Translations under genes and position numbers: made by a program
The notes under the pieces: generated by a model
Told to the model about the DNA's origin: nothing
Seen by the model: only the letters and a program-made list of their open reading frames with translations
Databases searched by the model: none
From: Candidatus Hinthialibacter antarcticus
Lineage (GTDB): Bacteria; Hinthialibacterota; Hinthialibacteria; Hinthialibacterales; Hinthialibacteraceae
NCBI GenBank assembly: GCA_030765645.1
Contig: JAVCCE010000066.1
Location: 62,001 to 126,000 of the forward strand
Direction: 5' to 3'
DNA: 64,000 nt
Shown here: positions 28,179 to 36,379 of the stretch, one piece after another
Layout: each line of letters begins with the position of its first letter
Position numbering within the stretch: the first letter of the stretch is position 1

Positions 28179-28981
28179 TGCGGCAGGCCTTTCAAAAAGG
28201 CTGTGATATGGTGCTCGACCTGATGGCGCCCACGCGTCAGGATCGAATAGTGATCGAAGCCCGGTAATTCTACATACTGAGCGTTAGGCAATTGTGTTTT
28301 CATGCGGCGTCCAAATTCCGGCGGCGTTTCAGTGTCATCAGCGCCGTAGAGCAATAAAACAGGGGTTTGAATGGAAGACAATAGAGGTTCGAGGTCTTCA
28401 TTCACCACTTTGACGAATGTTTCACGCAACTCGCCTGCATCTAAGTAGTCGCGAGATGCAATCTTTTTATACAAATTTTGTTTAATTGATTCACCAAGCC
28501 GCCCTGGAAGCAGGGTTTTGGCGATTCGCGCCGTATATTGAATCATACGGATGCGCGCTTTCTTGAGCATGGGGACGCTGCGCCGAAGCCCCGCCGCTGC
28601 GATCAATACCAACGCGCGGCAACGATGGGGGTGCTTTACAGCAAGCCGAATCGCTAAGCGCCCGCCGAATGAGTGACCAATGATTATGCACGGCTCAAGC
28701 CTCAGTTCATCCAAAAACGCGAGAACGCACTCCGCATATTCAATGGTGCTCCAAGGCGCGGGTGGAGGCGGAGAACCGCCGAAACCAGGCAGGTCAATCG
28801 AGATACAGCGCCCGGTCTCTGAGAGTGAGTCGGTCAGCGGCTGAAAGAACGACCGATTGGCGCCCCAACCATGTAGAAAGACGCTAGCGTTTCCTGTTCC
28901 TACATCAGAATAGGCCAACGGGATATCAGAACCGTTGTAATGGATGGTTTTCATACAAGAATGATTGGATGAATCATTCAC
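28175..28981 (-). CDS. Alpha/beta-fold hydrolase
   Basis: This 268-residue protein has the standard hydrolase pattern. An oxyanion loop HGWGANRSFFQPL is followed by ISIDLPGFGGSPPP and the nucleophile elbow IIGHSFGGRLAIRLA (Ser about residue 105). An acid is in LYGADDTETPPEFG and the histidine in LPGFDHYSILTRG. No signal peptide is seen, so it is cytoplasmic. Substrate is unknown. Its stop overlaps the murF start, hinting at cell-wall-related work, but family members are too diverse to say more. Confidence 0.88.
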   Translation of the reverse strand: MNDSSNHSCMKTIHYNGSDIPLAYSDVGTGNASVFLHGWGANRSFFQPLTDSLSETGRCISIDLPGFGGSPPPPAPWSTIEYAECVLAFLDELRLEPCIIIGHSFGGRLAIRLAVKHPHRCRALVLIAAAGLRRSVPMLKKARIRMIQYTARIAKTLLPGRLGESIKQNLYKKIASRDYLDAGELRETFVKVVNEDLEPLLSSIQTPVLLLYGADDTETPPEFGRRMKTQLPNAQYVELPGFDHYSILTRGRHQVEHHITAFLKGLPQ

Positions 28982-29083
28982 GCCATGTCCCTCAACAGAC
29001 TTACGATAAATTACGCCGAGTATAACTTATAATAACGAGTTTTAGGGAATTCTAAGAGGGGGATATTTCTAGCAGAATCGAAA

Positions 29084-29800
29084 TTAAAAGGTCTCGCCGG
29101 GAACAAAACCTTCGAACTCGCCACGGAACGAACCAAAATCGCCGTCGCTGTAGAGTCCGTTGGTAGGGCTATAGACTGTCATCGCTTGAGTCATGGCGGT
29201 TTGACCAAACACCGTCAGCAAACGCCGACGAATCATCAGCTGTGATTCATTGGCCAGCGGATACAAACTCAACAGCGAATCAGCGCGGTCGGGGCCGATG
29301 CTGTAGAGACCGATTCCGCGAATGGTGGGGATGTCGTCCGTGACGAAATTTCGATAATTGACAAACACAAAACCGTGGCGCTTGTCGCTTTCACCCGCAA
29401 AAAATGAGGTGATAGAAGGGCGCCGCGTTTCGAGGGTTTCATCTTCGGGCAAGCGCTGAAACGGGTCAGCGGCGTTGGTGCTGGACACGTACTGGCCTTG
29501 TTCTAAAATCCTGAGGTCAATCTTAGAGTCGTACGATACACTATAAGGGTAATGGTCGCGATCCATAAAAAATGTTTGGGCCGCGTCGCCATAGGCTTTC
29601 ATTTGCGCTTTAGAAGCCGTCATTTCTGAGCGAAGTTTCATGTCAGAAAAACGGGGAACCGCAATGGATGAAAGAACGCCGATCACAGCCAAAACGACCA
29701 TCAACTCAACGAGAGTAAAGCCGCCGTTGGGTCGGTTTTGGCAAACAATATGTGAAGAACGCCCAAATAATTGCATAATCATCCCAGACACTTTTCCCAT
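29084..29800 (-). CDS. Type II secretion/type IV pilin-like pseudopilin
   Basis: This 238-residue protein has a leader of about 27 residues ending NGG, then FTLVELMVVLAVIGVLSS, the class III signal of pseudopilins; later Met codons could shorten the leader. The C-terminal part has GIGLYSIGPDRADS and VYSPTNGLYSDGDFGSF, matching the signature of the pseudopilin at 24550 (GPD and YSxxNGxxSxGD). It diverges from the ECF sigma gene at 29938 across a 137-base AT-rich gap that should hold both promoters. No other pilus gene is adjacent. Confidence 0.9.
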   Translation of the reverse strand: MGKVSGMIMQLFGRSSHIVCQNRPNGGFTLVELMVVLAVIGVLSSIAVPRFSDMKLRSEMTASKAQMKAYGDAAQTFFMDRDHYPYSVSYDSKIDLRILEQGQYVSSTNAADPFQRLPEDETLETRRPSITSFFAGESDKRHGFVFVNYRNFVTDDIPTIRGIGLYSIGPDRADSLLSLYPLANESQLMIRRRLLTVFGQTAMTQAMTVYSPTNGLYSDGDFGSFRGEFEGFVPGETF

Positions 29801-29937
29801 TACGTCTACGCTATTATAGTATAACTAAAATGAGTAAACAAGCATTTTGTAATAAAAATTTGTATTTTTCCCGATTTTGAAGCTTTTAATCGCCCCCTGG
29901 CGTCTAGAATTATGAAAACACGAGAAGGGGAACTCGG

Positions 29938-30603
29938 ATGACAGCTGCAATGGAGCGGATAGAGGCGACGGCCCATAAAGAAGAAGCCTCGGTCCAAATC
30001 GACCAAACAGAAGATCAAGCACTGATTCTTCTGATTGAAAGCGCACAGCAAGGCTGTGAGCAGTCCATTGAAGAACTGTTTAACCGATATTTCTTCCGCG
30101 TTTCCTCCTTCGTTAGGAGATATGTTGATTCACAGGAAGTAGAAGACGTAGCGCAAGAAGCATTTATTAAGGTATTTCGGAATCTGAACAATATTAAAAA
30201 AGTACAAGCCTTCGAGGGGTATTTGTTTCAAACGGCGAAAAACAGCTGCATCAGCTGGTTGCGCAAGAAAAAAAGGATGAGATCAATGCTTGATATCGTC
30301 TGGTACGCAGCAACAAACTGGCGCGACGCAAGTTCTGACCGGGAACCGCAACGCGCCGCCGCTATTGACGCCCTGATGGAACAACTCCCAGAGGTGAGCA
30401 AGTCTTATTTACACATGTTTTACGTTGAAAAGCGTTCGCGGGCTGAAATTGCAGCGGCGATGAATGAGTCCACTTCATCGGCCTACCGAAAATTGGCTGC
30501 GGCGAAAGCAAATTTGCTCGACGCCGCAAAGCGGATGAATGTAAAAATTGTCTTTAGCGGCAGGCATGATATGTCAGTTCAAGAAATAGAGGCGAAGTCA
30601 TGA
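29938..30603 (+). CDS. ECF-type RNA polymerase sigma factor
   Basis: This 221-residue protein has sigma region 2 at about residues 45-105 (LFNRYFFRVSSFVRRYVD, EVEDVAQEAFIKVFRNL) and region 4 at about 140-195 (LPEVSKSYLHMFYVEKRSRA, EIAAAMNESTSSAYRKLAAA). It lacks regions 1 and 3, as in extracytoplasmic-function sigma factors. AAGGGGA precedes the ATG. It overlaps the FecR-like gene by four bases (ATGA), the arrangement of a sigma with its cognate membrane regulator. It probably drives envelope-responsive genes, likely including its own operon. Confidence 0.93.
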   Translation: MTAAMERIEATAHKEEASVQIDQTEDQALILLIESAQQGCEQSIEELFNRYFFRVSSFVRRYVDSQEVEDVAQEAFIKVFRNLNNIKKVQAFEGYLFQTAKNSCISWLRKKKRMRSMLDIVWYAATNWRDASSDREPQRAAAIDALMEQLPEVSKSYLHMFYVEKRSRAEIAAAMNESTSSAYRKLAAAKANLLDAAKRMNVKIVFSGRHDMSVQEIEAKS

Positions 30604-31436
30604 AGTTGAAACCGGAACTGCTGTTGTTGTATAAAGAAGGCCGCCTTTCCCATGATGAAAAGCGCGAAGTCGAAGAATTTCTGTCGAACCAGCCCGATGA
30701 GAACCGCGTGTTTGGAGAGTTCGACGAACTGGGCGAATCACTTGAGTCATGGGGCCAGATGCACCGCGTCCGCGGTAATGTCTTGCAAGCAGTCAGACAA
30801 GAAAGCGCTCAGCCCAATGTGATTCATCTACCGCAATTTCGCGGCGCAGCGATTCCCACTGCTGTTGCGGCCTGTTTTGTGATTGCGCTCACAGGCCTGT
30901 ACTTTATGATGCAAAACCAAGACGCGACTTTCACCGAACTCGACCGACAAGGGACCGTAGTGATTTCGCAAAATCAGATTGATGTAGAATCTGATGGTTT
31001 TCTTTCCATCAAAATGGCCGATCAAAAATCGGTTACGGAATATGCGCCCAATACCATCGCAATGATTACAGGCGTACGTAGTCTCTTCATCGAAACAGGC
31101 AAGGTTTGGAACGAAGTCGGGAAAGACGATGGAAACCAATATACCGTCACAACTCAACACGGAACCATCATTGTCCTAGGGACGCAATTCGAAGTTGAAG
31201 TTAATAATGATAAAACGACTGTTCGCTTGTTAGAAGGCAGCGTTAAACTGGTTCACACAGACGGCAGCGAACAACTCTTAAACCCGAACGAAGAAGCAGT
31301 GATGAAACCTGCCTCGAAAATTCAACTTACACAAATTACAGCCGATGATATTGCTAAATGGCGTGGCTCATTTATCGGGAAGGGATTCACTACACGAGAC
31401 GTGCCCAATGTGTTACAACAAACAAAAAATCGCTAA
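30600..31436 (+). CDS. FecR-domain membrane regulator (putative anti-sigma factor)
   Basis: This 278-residue protein has an 80-residue cytoplasmic helical N terminus, which starts LKPELLLLYKEGRLSHDEKR and lacks a zinc HxxxCxxC motif. One membrane span follows (about residues 84-104, IPTAVAACFVIALTGLYFMM), then a periplasmic FecR domain. SLFIETGKVWNEVGK, TVTTQHGTIIVLGTQFEVEV and VRLLEGSVKLVH are typical FecR strands. It likely holds the sigma factor at 29938 until an extracytoplasmic signal arrives. The downstream secreted beta-propeller gene starts inside its 3' end. Confidence 0.92.
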   Translation: MKLKPELLLLYKEGRLSHDEKREVEEFLSNQPDENRVFGEFDELGESLESWGQMHRVRGNVLQAVRQESAQPNVIHLPQFRGAAIPTAVAACFVIALTGLYFMMQNQDATFTELDRQGTVVISQNQIDVESDGFLSIKMADQKSVTEYAPNTIAMITGVRSLFIETGKVWNEVGKDDGNQYTVTTQHGTIIVLGTQFEVEVNNDKTTVRLLEGSVKLVHTDGSEQLLNPNEEAVMKPASKIQLTQITADDIAKWRGSFIGKGFTTRDVPNVLQQTKNR

Positions 31437-33324
31437 AAGCGACTCTTTTTTTAATGCTCTTTTTGTAATTAAAGGCCTCCGCCTTTTGGGTGGAGGTTTA
31501 TTTTTCTTTTTATTTACAGTGAGTTTATTTAAAGCTGAAGCTGAAGTTCCTTTTGTTGAATCCGTACAGTCTCATGTTCGACTCGAAAATCTCCTCACTG
31601 GAATGGTTGAATGGCCAGACGGTTCTATCATCGTTGCAGAAAATGATTCTGGTGAAATATCACGCCTTCGCACCAATAGCCTGTTTTCAACGCTGCGCAT
31701 CGACACTTTAATGACAGGATTCACTGATCCGGTCGCGCTTGCATTTGATTCAGGCGGGCGCCTTCTCGTCGGTGAGCGCTCGACAGGAAGAGTCATTGCA
31801 GTCGGGAACAATCAACGGGAAACTCTTTTTCGCGGCTTGAATGATTTGGCCTCAATCCGCACCGACCAACTCGATAACATCTATTATGTTGAAATGGACC
31901 CGGGGCGAATTTCCCGCTATAGCCTGCGTTCAAATGGACACACATTGATCCAGGACGGCCTTTCATTTCCCAGCGATTCATTCGTATTTGGTCGTAGTTT
32001 AATGACATCTGAACTCGTTGATCGTTCCGGTATTTCGGGACGAGTTACAATGGAACCGATTGCAGTTGACCAAGACCCGATTCCATTGCCGCCAATCTTT
32101 GAATGGTCAATTGATGACGCGTTTATTGACCCGATTCGTTTCGTTCAGGACCCCCGCAATAACTCTCACGCTTTACTTAGCGTTCGCCATGTAGATAGAA
32201 CCATCGCCGGAATCCAATCCCCTGGCGCGATATACCAAATCAATCTGATTACTGGCAAGGTTGAAGGTTTATTCGTCGAAGATTTATACGGCCCGACTGA
32301 CATGGTGGCGAATGAAAACGGATGTTTTGTTTTAGAAGAACATGCGGAACGAATCAGTTTTTATGACTGGTCGGGCAAGCGCAATGTACTTTGGGACGGC
32401 TTGGGCGCCCCAATCGCTTTTACCGTAATTCCTAACCAGATAAACCGCTATTTAATTGCAGAAACCGCGCCCCACGCCGGGATTTCGTCGATTGTGAGCC
32501 AAATTGTCAGACCCAGCACGATGCCCGCTGAATTAGAAAATGAAAGTATTGGCAGCATTTTGGCAACAACCAAGTTGTTTCTTTCCATCACAAATTTAGG
32601 TGAAATTGTCGTAGTGAATGATGACGGAACCTATGAAACATTGACCTCGCAATTGTTCGCTCCGGGAAAACTGGTCAAGGGCGAAGGCAACAGCATTTGG
32701 GCTTACGACTTAATCGGCGAATTAAAGAAACTCAACAGCGACACCGGGAAGGTCATGCAAAGCGCAAGAGGCGCTCAGGTTGGAATGGTTGACTTCGACG
32801 TCGAAGTCGACGGCTCTTTAGAGACGGCCTATGCGTTGGATGCGCTGGGCGATATTTGGCAATACGCCACAATACGCAACGTGTTTACTCCAGTATCCAT
32901 TCTCACGCTTGAGTTCGCGGATGATTATAATAGTCCGCTTACGCCCGTCTTTGCCCGCGTTGCCGATGAAGGCTTTGTCATTGCGATGAACGACCTTGAT
33001 GGAAGCATCGTCTGGATTGACGACAATGGCGGCCAAGAGGTCATCCATACCGGATTTCGAGAGATAACGCAATTACATGCGGAATCGCGTCTTAACATAA
33101 CCGCTCTATCAAATCGTGGATGGCTGCGGACGATTCGTTTAATGTATCCAAGCGATATTCCTGAACCGACGCCGACGCCGTTTATCACTCCAACGCCAGT
33201 TTTGCCAACTCGCACACCGACGCCAAACCGTCCCGGGACGCCGTCTCCAACCCCAATTCGACCAACACCGACTCCAACAGAAGTCACTTCGATCATTGAC
33301 TGGTTGCTTCACGTCGATCACTAA
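31408..33324 (+). CDS. Secreted beta-propeller protein with Pro/Thr linker and DWLLH tail
   Basis: I chose the ATG at 31408, which gives 638 residues with a Cys/Lys N terminus before the hydrophobic segment LRLLGGGLFFFLFTVSLFKA; a TTG nearer the signal is possible and the start is uncertain. The mature part repeats strands such as MVEWPDGSIIVAENDSGEIS, LAFDSGGRLLVGERSTGRVI and LDNIYYVEMDPGRISRYSL, consistent with an NHL/SMP-30-like propeller. A 45-residue Pro/Thr-rich linker (nt about 33160-33285) precedes the C-terminal SIIDWLLHVDH, which matches the tail of the protein ending at 6196. It is cotranscribed with the sigma/FecR pair, overlapping by 29 bases. A surface-anchored sensor or effector is inferred. 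Confidence 0.78.
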   Translation: MCYNKQKIAKSDSFFNALFVIKGLRLLGGGLFFFLFTVSLFKAEAEVPFVESVQSHVRLENLLTGMVEWPDGSIIVAENDSGEISRLRTNSLFSTLRIDTLMTGFTDPVALAFDSGGRLLVGERSTGRVIAVGNNQRETLFRGLNDLASIRTDQLDNIYYVEMDPGRISRYSLRSNGHTLIQDGLSFPSDSFVFGRSLMTSELVDRSGISGRVTMEPIAVDQDPIPLPPIFEWSIDDAFIDPIRFVQDPRNNSHALLSVRHVDRTIAGIQSPGAIYQINLITGKVEGLFVEDLYGPTDMVANENGCFVLEEHAERISFYDWSGKRNVLWDGLGAPIAFTVIPNQINRYLIAETAPHAGISSIVSQIVRPSTMPAELENESIGSILATTKLFLSITNLGEIVVVNDDGTYETLTSQLFAPGKLVKGEGNSIWAYDLIGELKKLNSDTGKVMQSARGAQVGMVDFDVEVDGSLETAYALDALGDIWQYATIRNVFTPVSILTLEFADDYNSPLTPVFARVADEGFVIAMNDLDGSIVWIDDNGGQEVIHTGFREITQLHAESRLNITALSNRGWLRTIRLMYPSDIPEPTPTPFITPTPVLPTRTPTPNRPGTPSPTPIRPTPTPTEVTSIIDWLLHVDH

Positions 33325-33431
33325 ATCCGTTTATCGGCTTTGCCAGCAGGCGTGATAAGACGCCTATTCGCCCGGCCTGACGTTTTTGCGCCCCATCCCA
33401 TATACTATAAAAAGCAAAATAAATATGTTTG

Positions 33432-33582
33432 CGGTTCGCATTGAGCGAATCATTTGGGAAGCCGGTGAGAATCCGGCGCGGTCCCGCCACTGTAATCGGT
33501 CAAGCCGTTCCGAGCCACTGTCAATCAGACGGGAAGGGGAACTGGATAACGGCCGTAAGCCAGGAGACCAGCCGCAAACATC
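33432..33582 (+). ncRNA. Cobalamin riboswitch aptamer
   Basis: The conserved core is readable in order: GGGAAGCCGGTGAGAATCCG, then CGGTCCCGCCACTGTAATCG, a second GAGCCACTG, GGGAAGGGGAACTGG, and GTAAGCCAGGAGACCAGCC. These are the diagnostic elements of the B12 riboswitch class (L-box of the core, B12 box, P3-P6 stems). It lies directly upstream of the btuF-btuD-btuC genes, the expected regulon. It should bind a cobalamin and lower expression of the transport operon through the switch at 33597-33670. Exact 5' boundary is approximate. Confidence 0.95.
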
Positions 33583-33596
33583 CACATCGCCTCTTC

Positions 33597-33670
33597 GGGG
33601 ACCAAGGGCGCGGTGAATTTCACAGTACGTTCTTGGTCCCCAGTTGATCTACCGCTGGGGATTTTTCTTT
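33597..33670 (+). terminator. Riboswitch expression platform: antiterminator and terminator
   Basis: CCCCAG (33638-33643) and CTGGGG (33655-33660) form a hairpin followed by ATTTTTCTTT, an intrinsic terminator. Upstream, GGGGACCAAG (33597-33606) is perfectly complementary to CTTGGTCCCC (33632-33641) and would use the same four C residues. The two stems exclude each other, so this looks like a transcriptional on/off switch controlled by the aptamer just upstream. Confidence 0.8.
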
Positions 33671-33694
33671 AGGCGGAACTTTTTGGAGTTTAGA

Positions 33695-34585
33695 ATGAAC
33701 CGTTCTGTCGTTGCATTTATCGTTTTACTCATCATCGGCGCGGTATTATCCTTCTCATTACAATACTATCAGTCGAACCACACCTCACGCAAAGCCTCTC
33801 CCGGCGGCGCGTTTCCGTCCCGCATTATTTGCGCGGCGCCGAGCGCGGTTGAAATTGTTTTTGCGTTGGATTGCGGCGACCGGGTTGTTGGAGTCAGCGA
33901 CTTTGTGGCCTACCCGCCTGAAGCAGTCGATAAGCCGCTCATCGGCGGATATTTCAACCCAAACTACGAACGCATTCTCTCTATGAAAGCGGACTTGTTG
34001 ATCCTGCAAGGCGAAAGCGAAAAACTCACGCTGTTTTGCAAGGACAACCAGATTCAATTATTACGCATTGATATGACCGACATCGAAACGATATTGAATG
34101 ACGTTCGCCGCGTAGGTAAAACTCTCGGCGTTAATGAAAACGCAGCCGCGCTCATTCAAACCATGCAGGAGCGCTTAGACAACGTCAAAAAACAGGCATC
34201 CGAAATTCAACCAAAACCGAACGTATTTATATCATTAGGCCGAAAATCCAGCGCCTTGAGCAATATCACCACCTGCGGCGGCGGGACATTTTTAAGTGAA
34301 TTGCTTACGCTTGCGGGCGGCGAGAACACCTTCGGCGACTTGGGCGACGAATATCCTCAAATCTCACTCGAAGCAATTACGAAGCGCGAGCCTGAGGTCA
34401 TTTTGGATTTTCAATTAGAAAACACGCGAGATGCAGCCAAGGCCGCGTTAGACTGGCAGAGCGCCTCCTTGCTGCCCGCCGTCGAAAACCAACGCGTGTA
34501 TGCGGTGACCGAATCGTTCTTTTTGATTCCCGGCCCGCGAATGCCGCAAGCGGCGGAGAGATTGGTAGAACTCATTCATGGTTGA
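33695..34585 (+). CDS. btuF: Cobalamin/corrinoid ABC transporter substrate-binding protein
   Basis: This 296-residue protein starts at an ATG with TGGAG upstream; a longer frame would begin inside the riboswitch terminator. MNRSVVAFIVLLIIGAVLSF is an uncleaved anchor or signal segment without a lipobox Cys. The periplasmic-binding (class III, BtuF/FhuD type) fold follows: IICAAPSAVEIVFALDCGDR, VVGVSDFVAYPPEAVDKPLI, ILSMKADLLILQGES and VFISLGRKSSALSNITTCGG. Its riboswitch points to corrinoid uptake. It overlaps the ATPase gene by eight bases. Confidence 0.9.
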   Translation: MNRSVVAFIVLLIIGAVLSFSLQYYQSNHTSRKASPGGAFPSRIICAAPSAVEIVFALDCGDRVVGVSDFVAYPPEAVDKPLIGGYFNPNYERILSMKADLLILQGESEKLTLFCKDNQIQLLRIDMTDIETILNDVRRVGKTLGVNENAAALIQTMQERLDNVKKQASEIQPKPNVFISLGRKSSALSNITTCGGGTFLSELLTLAGGENTFGDLGDEYPQISLEAITKREPEVILDFQLENTRDAAKAALDWQSASLLPAVENQRVYAVTESFFLIPGPRMPQAAERLVELIHG

Positions 34586-35378
34586 ACCGTGCGCCCGTCT
34601 CTCAATTGAGGAGTTAGAGTTTCAATATGACCAAAGCGAATGGCGGTTGTACGCACAATCGTTCCAAGCAAACGCGGGCGAAATCATTGCCATCATCGGC
34701 CCGAATGGTTCGGGCAAAAGTACGCTGTTGCGCCTGGCCTCCGGGGTCATACATTCACACGCAGCAATCAAAATAAATGGGCAGCGGTTGCAAAAAATGG
34801 AACGGCGCGAAGTGGCCCGGCATCTGGCGTATTTACCGCAAGACCCCGAAAGCGAATATGATTATCTCGTAAGCGAGATTGTTTCATTGGGGCGTTATGC
34901 CCATGCGGGAGCAGGCGGTTTTTTAAGCGAACAAGACTGCAAGGTTATGCAAGATTGCATGGCTTCGACAGAAATTTCCGGTTTGCAAACTCGACGCCTC
35001 TCTCAACTATCGGGCGGCGAAAAACGGCGCGTATTTCTTGCGTCGGTTCTCGCGCAAGAACCGACCATTTTGTTACTCGATGAACCCACAACGGCGCTTG
35101 ATCCACACCATCAGATACGGTTTTTTAATATTCTTCTCGACTTAGCGAAGAACGGTATCACCGTCTTGGCGGCGACGCATGACATTAATTTAGCATCGCA
35201 TTTTTGCAAGCGTATTGTGCTCATGGACGAAGGAAAAATCGCCGCCGACGGAACGCCGGAAGCCGTCTTAACCGAACACTATCTCCATCGCGTCTATGGC
35301 GAAGATTTACTGCTCGCTCAGCATCCCCAAACAGGGCGCCCGGTTATCTTTCCCCGCATCATGGAGGCAAGCCATTGA
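34578..35378 (+). CDS. btuD: Cobalamin ABC transporter ATP-binding protein
   Basis: This 266-residue ATPase powers the B12 importer. Walker A is IIGPNGSGKSTLLRLASG (about residues 38-55), the Q-loop LAYLPQDPESEYD, the signature LSQLSGGEKRRVFLASVLAQ and Walker B ILLLDEPTTALDPHHQIRFF, with a switch His in AATHDINLASHF. It belongs to the FepC/BtuD group. It overlaps both neighbours, so the three genes are translated as one unit in the order F-D-C. Confidence 0.95.
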   Translation: MVEPCARLSIEELEFQYDQSEWRLYAQSFQANAGEIIAIIGPNGSGKSTLLRLASGVIHSHAAIKINGQRLQKMERREVARHLAYLPQDPESEYDYLVSEIVSLGRYAHAGAGGFLSEQDCKVMQDCMASTEISGLQTRRLSQLSGGEKRRVFLASVLAQEPTILLLDEPTTALDPHHQIRFFNILLDLAKNGITVLAATHDINLASHFCKRIVLMDEGKIAADGTPEAVLTEHYLHRVYGEDLLLAQHPQTGRPVIFPRIMEASH

Positions 35379-36370
35379 AGACGCTCACGCCCGCGAGACT
35401 GGTTTTGTTATTGTCTCCTTACGTTATTTGCTTGGTCGCTTCATTGATTCTTGCCCCGCTCATTGGCAGTGAAACCATTTCCATTCAAGCCGCACTTTCA
35501 GGAAAAAACGGAATTGATTCTGAAATATTTTTCTTTCAACGAATTCCACGCATCATCCTGGCGGCGTTGGTCGGCGGCGCCTTAGCGACGGTAGGCGCTT
35601 GTTTTCAAGGCATGTTGCGCAACCCCTTAGCAGAACCCTATACCCTCGGCGTCACCGGAGGAGCAGCGGTCGGCGCAGCGTCTGCGATCATTTTCCCAGC
35701 GCTGCAATGGTCATGGGGGCCTTTCTCGACGGTGCAAGCATTGGCGTTGGCTGGCGCGGCGTTGTCGATGGGGTTTATCTACTTGCTCGCCAATCGCTCC
35801 CAGGGCATCGCCATGAACACGTTGTTGCTTGCGGGCGTAACTGTCTCCATTTTATGCGGCGGCATAATTTTGCTTCTGCGCTATATCGCCAGCCCAAACT
35901 ATCTGGCGCAAATGGACCGCTGGTTGATGGGCGGATTAGACGTGGTTGGTTATCACGACCTGTCGCTGCTGCTGCCGTTTTTGCTGCCGGGTCTGGGGCT
36001 GTTGTTCGGCGGTATGATCGAGATTAACCATCTCACCTTAGGGCAAGACATGGCGATGGGGCATGGCGTGAATGTTCGGTCAGCGCACCGCCGTTTATTT
36101 TTCGGCGGCAGTCTGGCGACGGCGGCGGCGGTTTCACTCGCGGGGCCGATTGGTTTTGTCGGGCTGATCGCGCCTCACGCAGTGCGGCGTTTAAGCGGAT
36201 TCGACCACCGCATCGTCTTGCCGGGTTCGTTTATGCTGGGCGGCGCCTTCCTGGTTCTATGCGACGCTATCGCCCGAACGATGCTCGCGCCCCGTGAGAT
36301 TCCAGTTGGCGTGATTACCGCTATGATTGGCGGGCCGTTGTTTATCTATCTACTCGTTCGCCGCAACTAG
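35375..36370 (+). CDS. btuC: Cobalamin ABC transporter permease
   Basis: The TTG at 35375 is chosen because GGAGG lies 7 bases upstream and the coding sequence before it overlaps btuD. The 331-residue product begins KTLTPARLVLLLSPYVICLV and has about ten membrane spans. FQRIPRIILAALVGGALATV, FQGMLRNPLAEPYTLGVTGG, LGQDMAMGHGVNVRSAHRRL and GPIGFVGLIAPHAVRRL are signatures of the FecCD/BtuC family. The protein is full length and ends at LFIYLLVRRN. Confidence 0.93.
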   Translation: MKTLTPARLVLLLSPYVICLVASLILAPLIGSETISIQAALSGKNGIDSEIFFFQRIPRIILAALVGGALATVGACFQGMLRNPLAEPYTLGVTGGAAVGAASAIIFPALQWSWGPFSTVQALALAGAALSMGFIYLLANRSQGIAMNTLLLAGVTVSILCGGIILLLRYIASPNYLAQMDRWLMGGLDVVGYHDLSLLLPFLLPGLGLLFGGMIEINHLTLGQDMAMGHGVNVRSAHRRLFFGGSLATAAAVSLAGPIGFVGLIAPHAVRRLSGFDHRIVLPGSFMLGGAFLVLCDAIARTMLAPREIPVGVITAMIGGPLFIYLLVRRN

Positions 36371-36379
36371 GGGACATGA

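Noticed and set aside
31345-31407. Longer start of the beta-propeller protein
   Set aside because: It would overlap the FecR coding region by 92 bases; the ATG at 31408 gives a smaller overlap, though even that start is not certain.
33160-33290. ACGCC-like short tandem pattern as a microsatellite
   Set aside because: It simply encodes the Pro/Thr-rich linker (TPTP repeats) of the beta-propeller protein.
33386-33647. Short open frames over the riboswitch region
   Set aside because: They are shadow frames in a structured RNA with conserved aptamer bases and no protein-like features.
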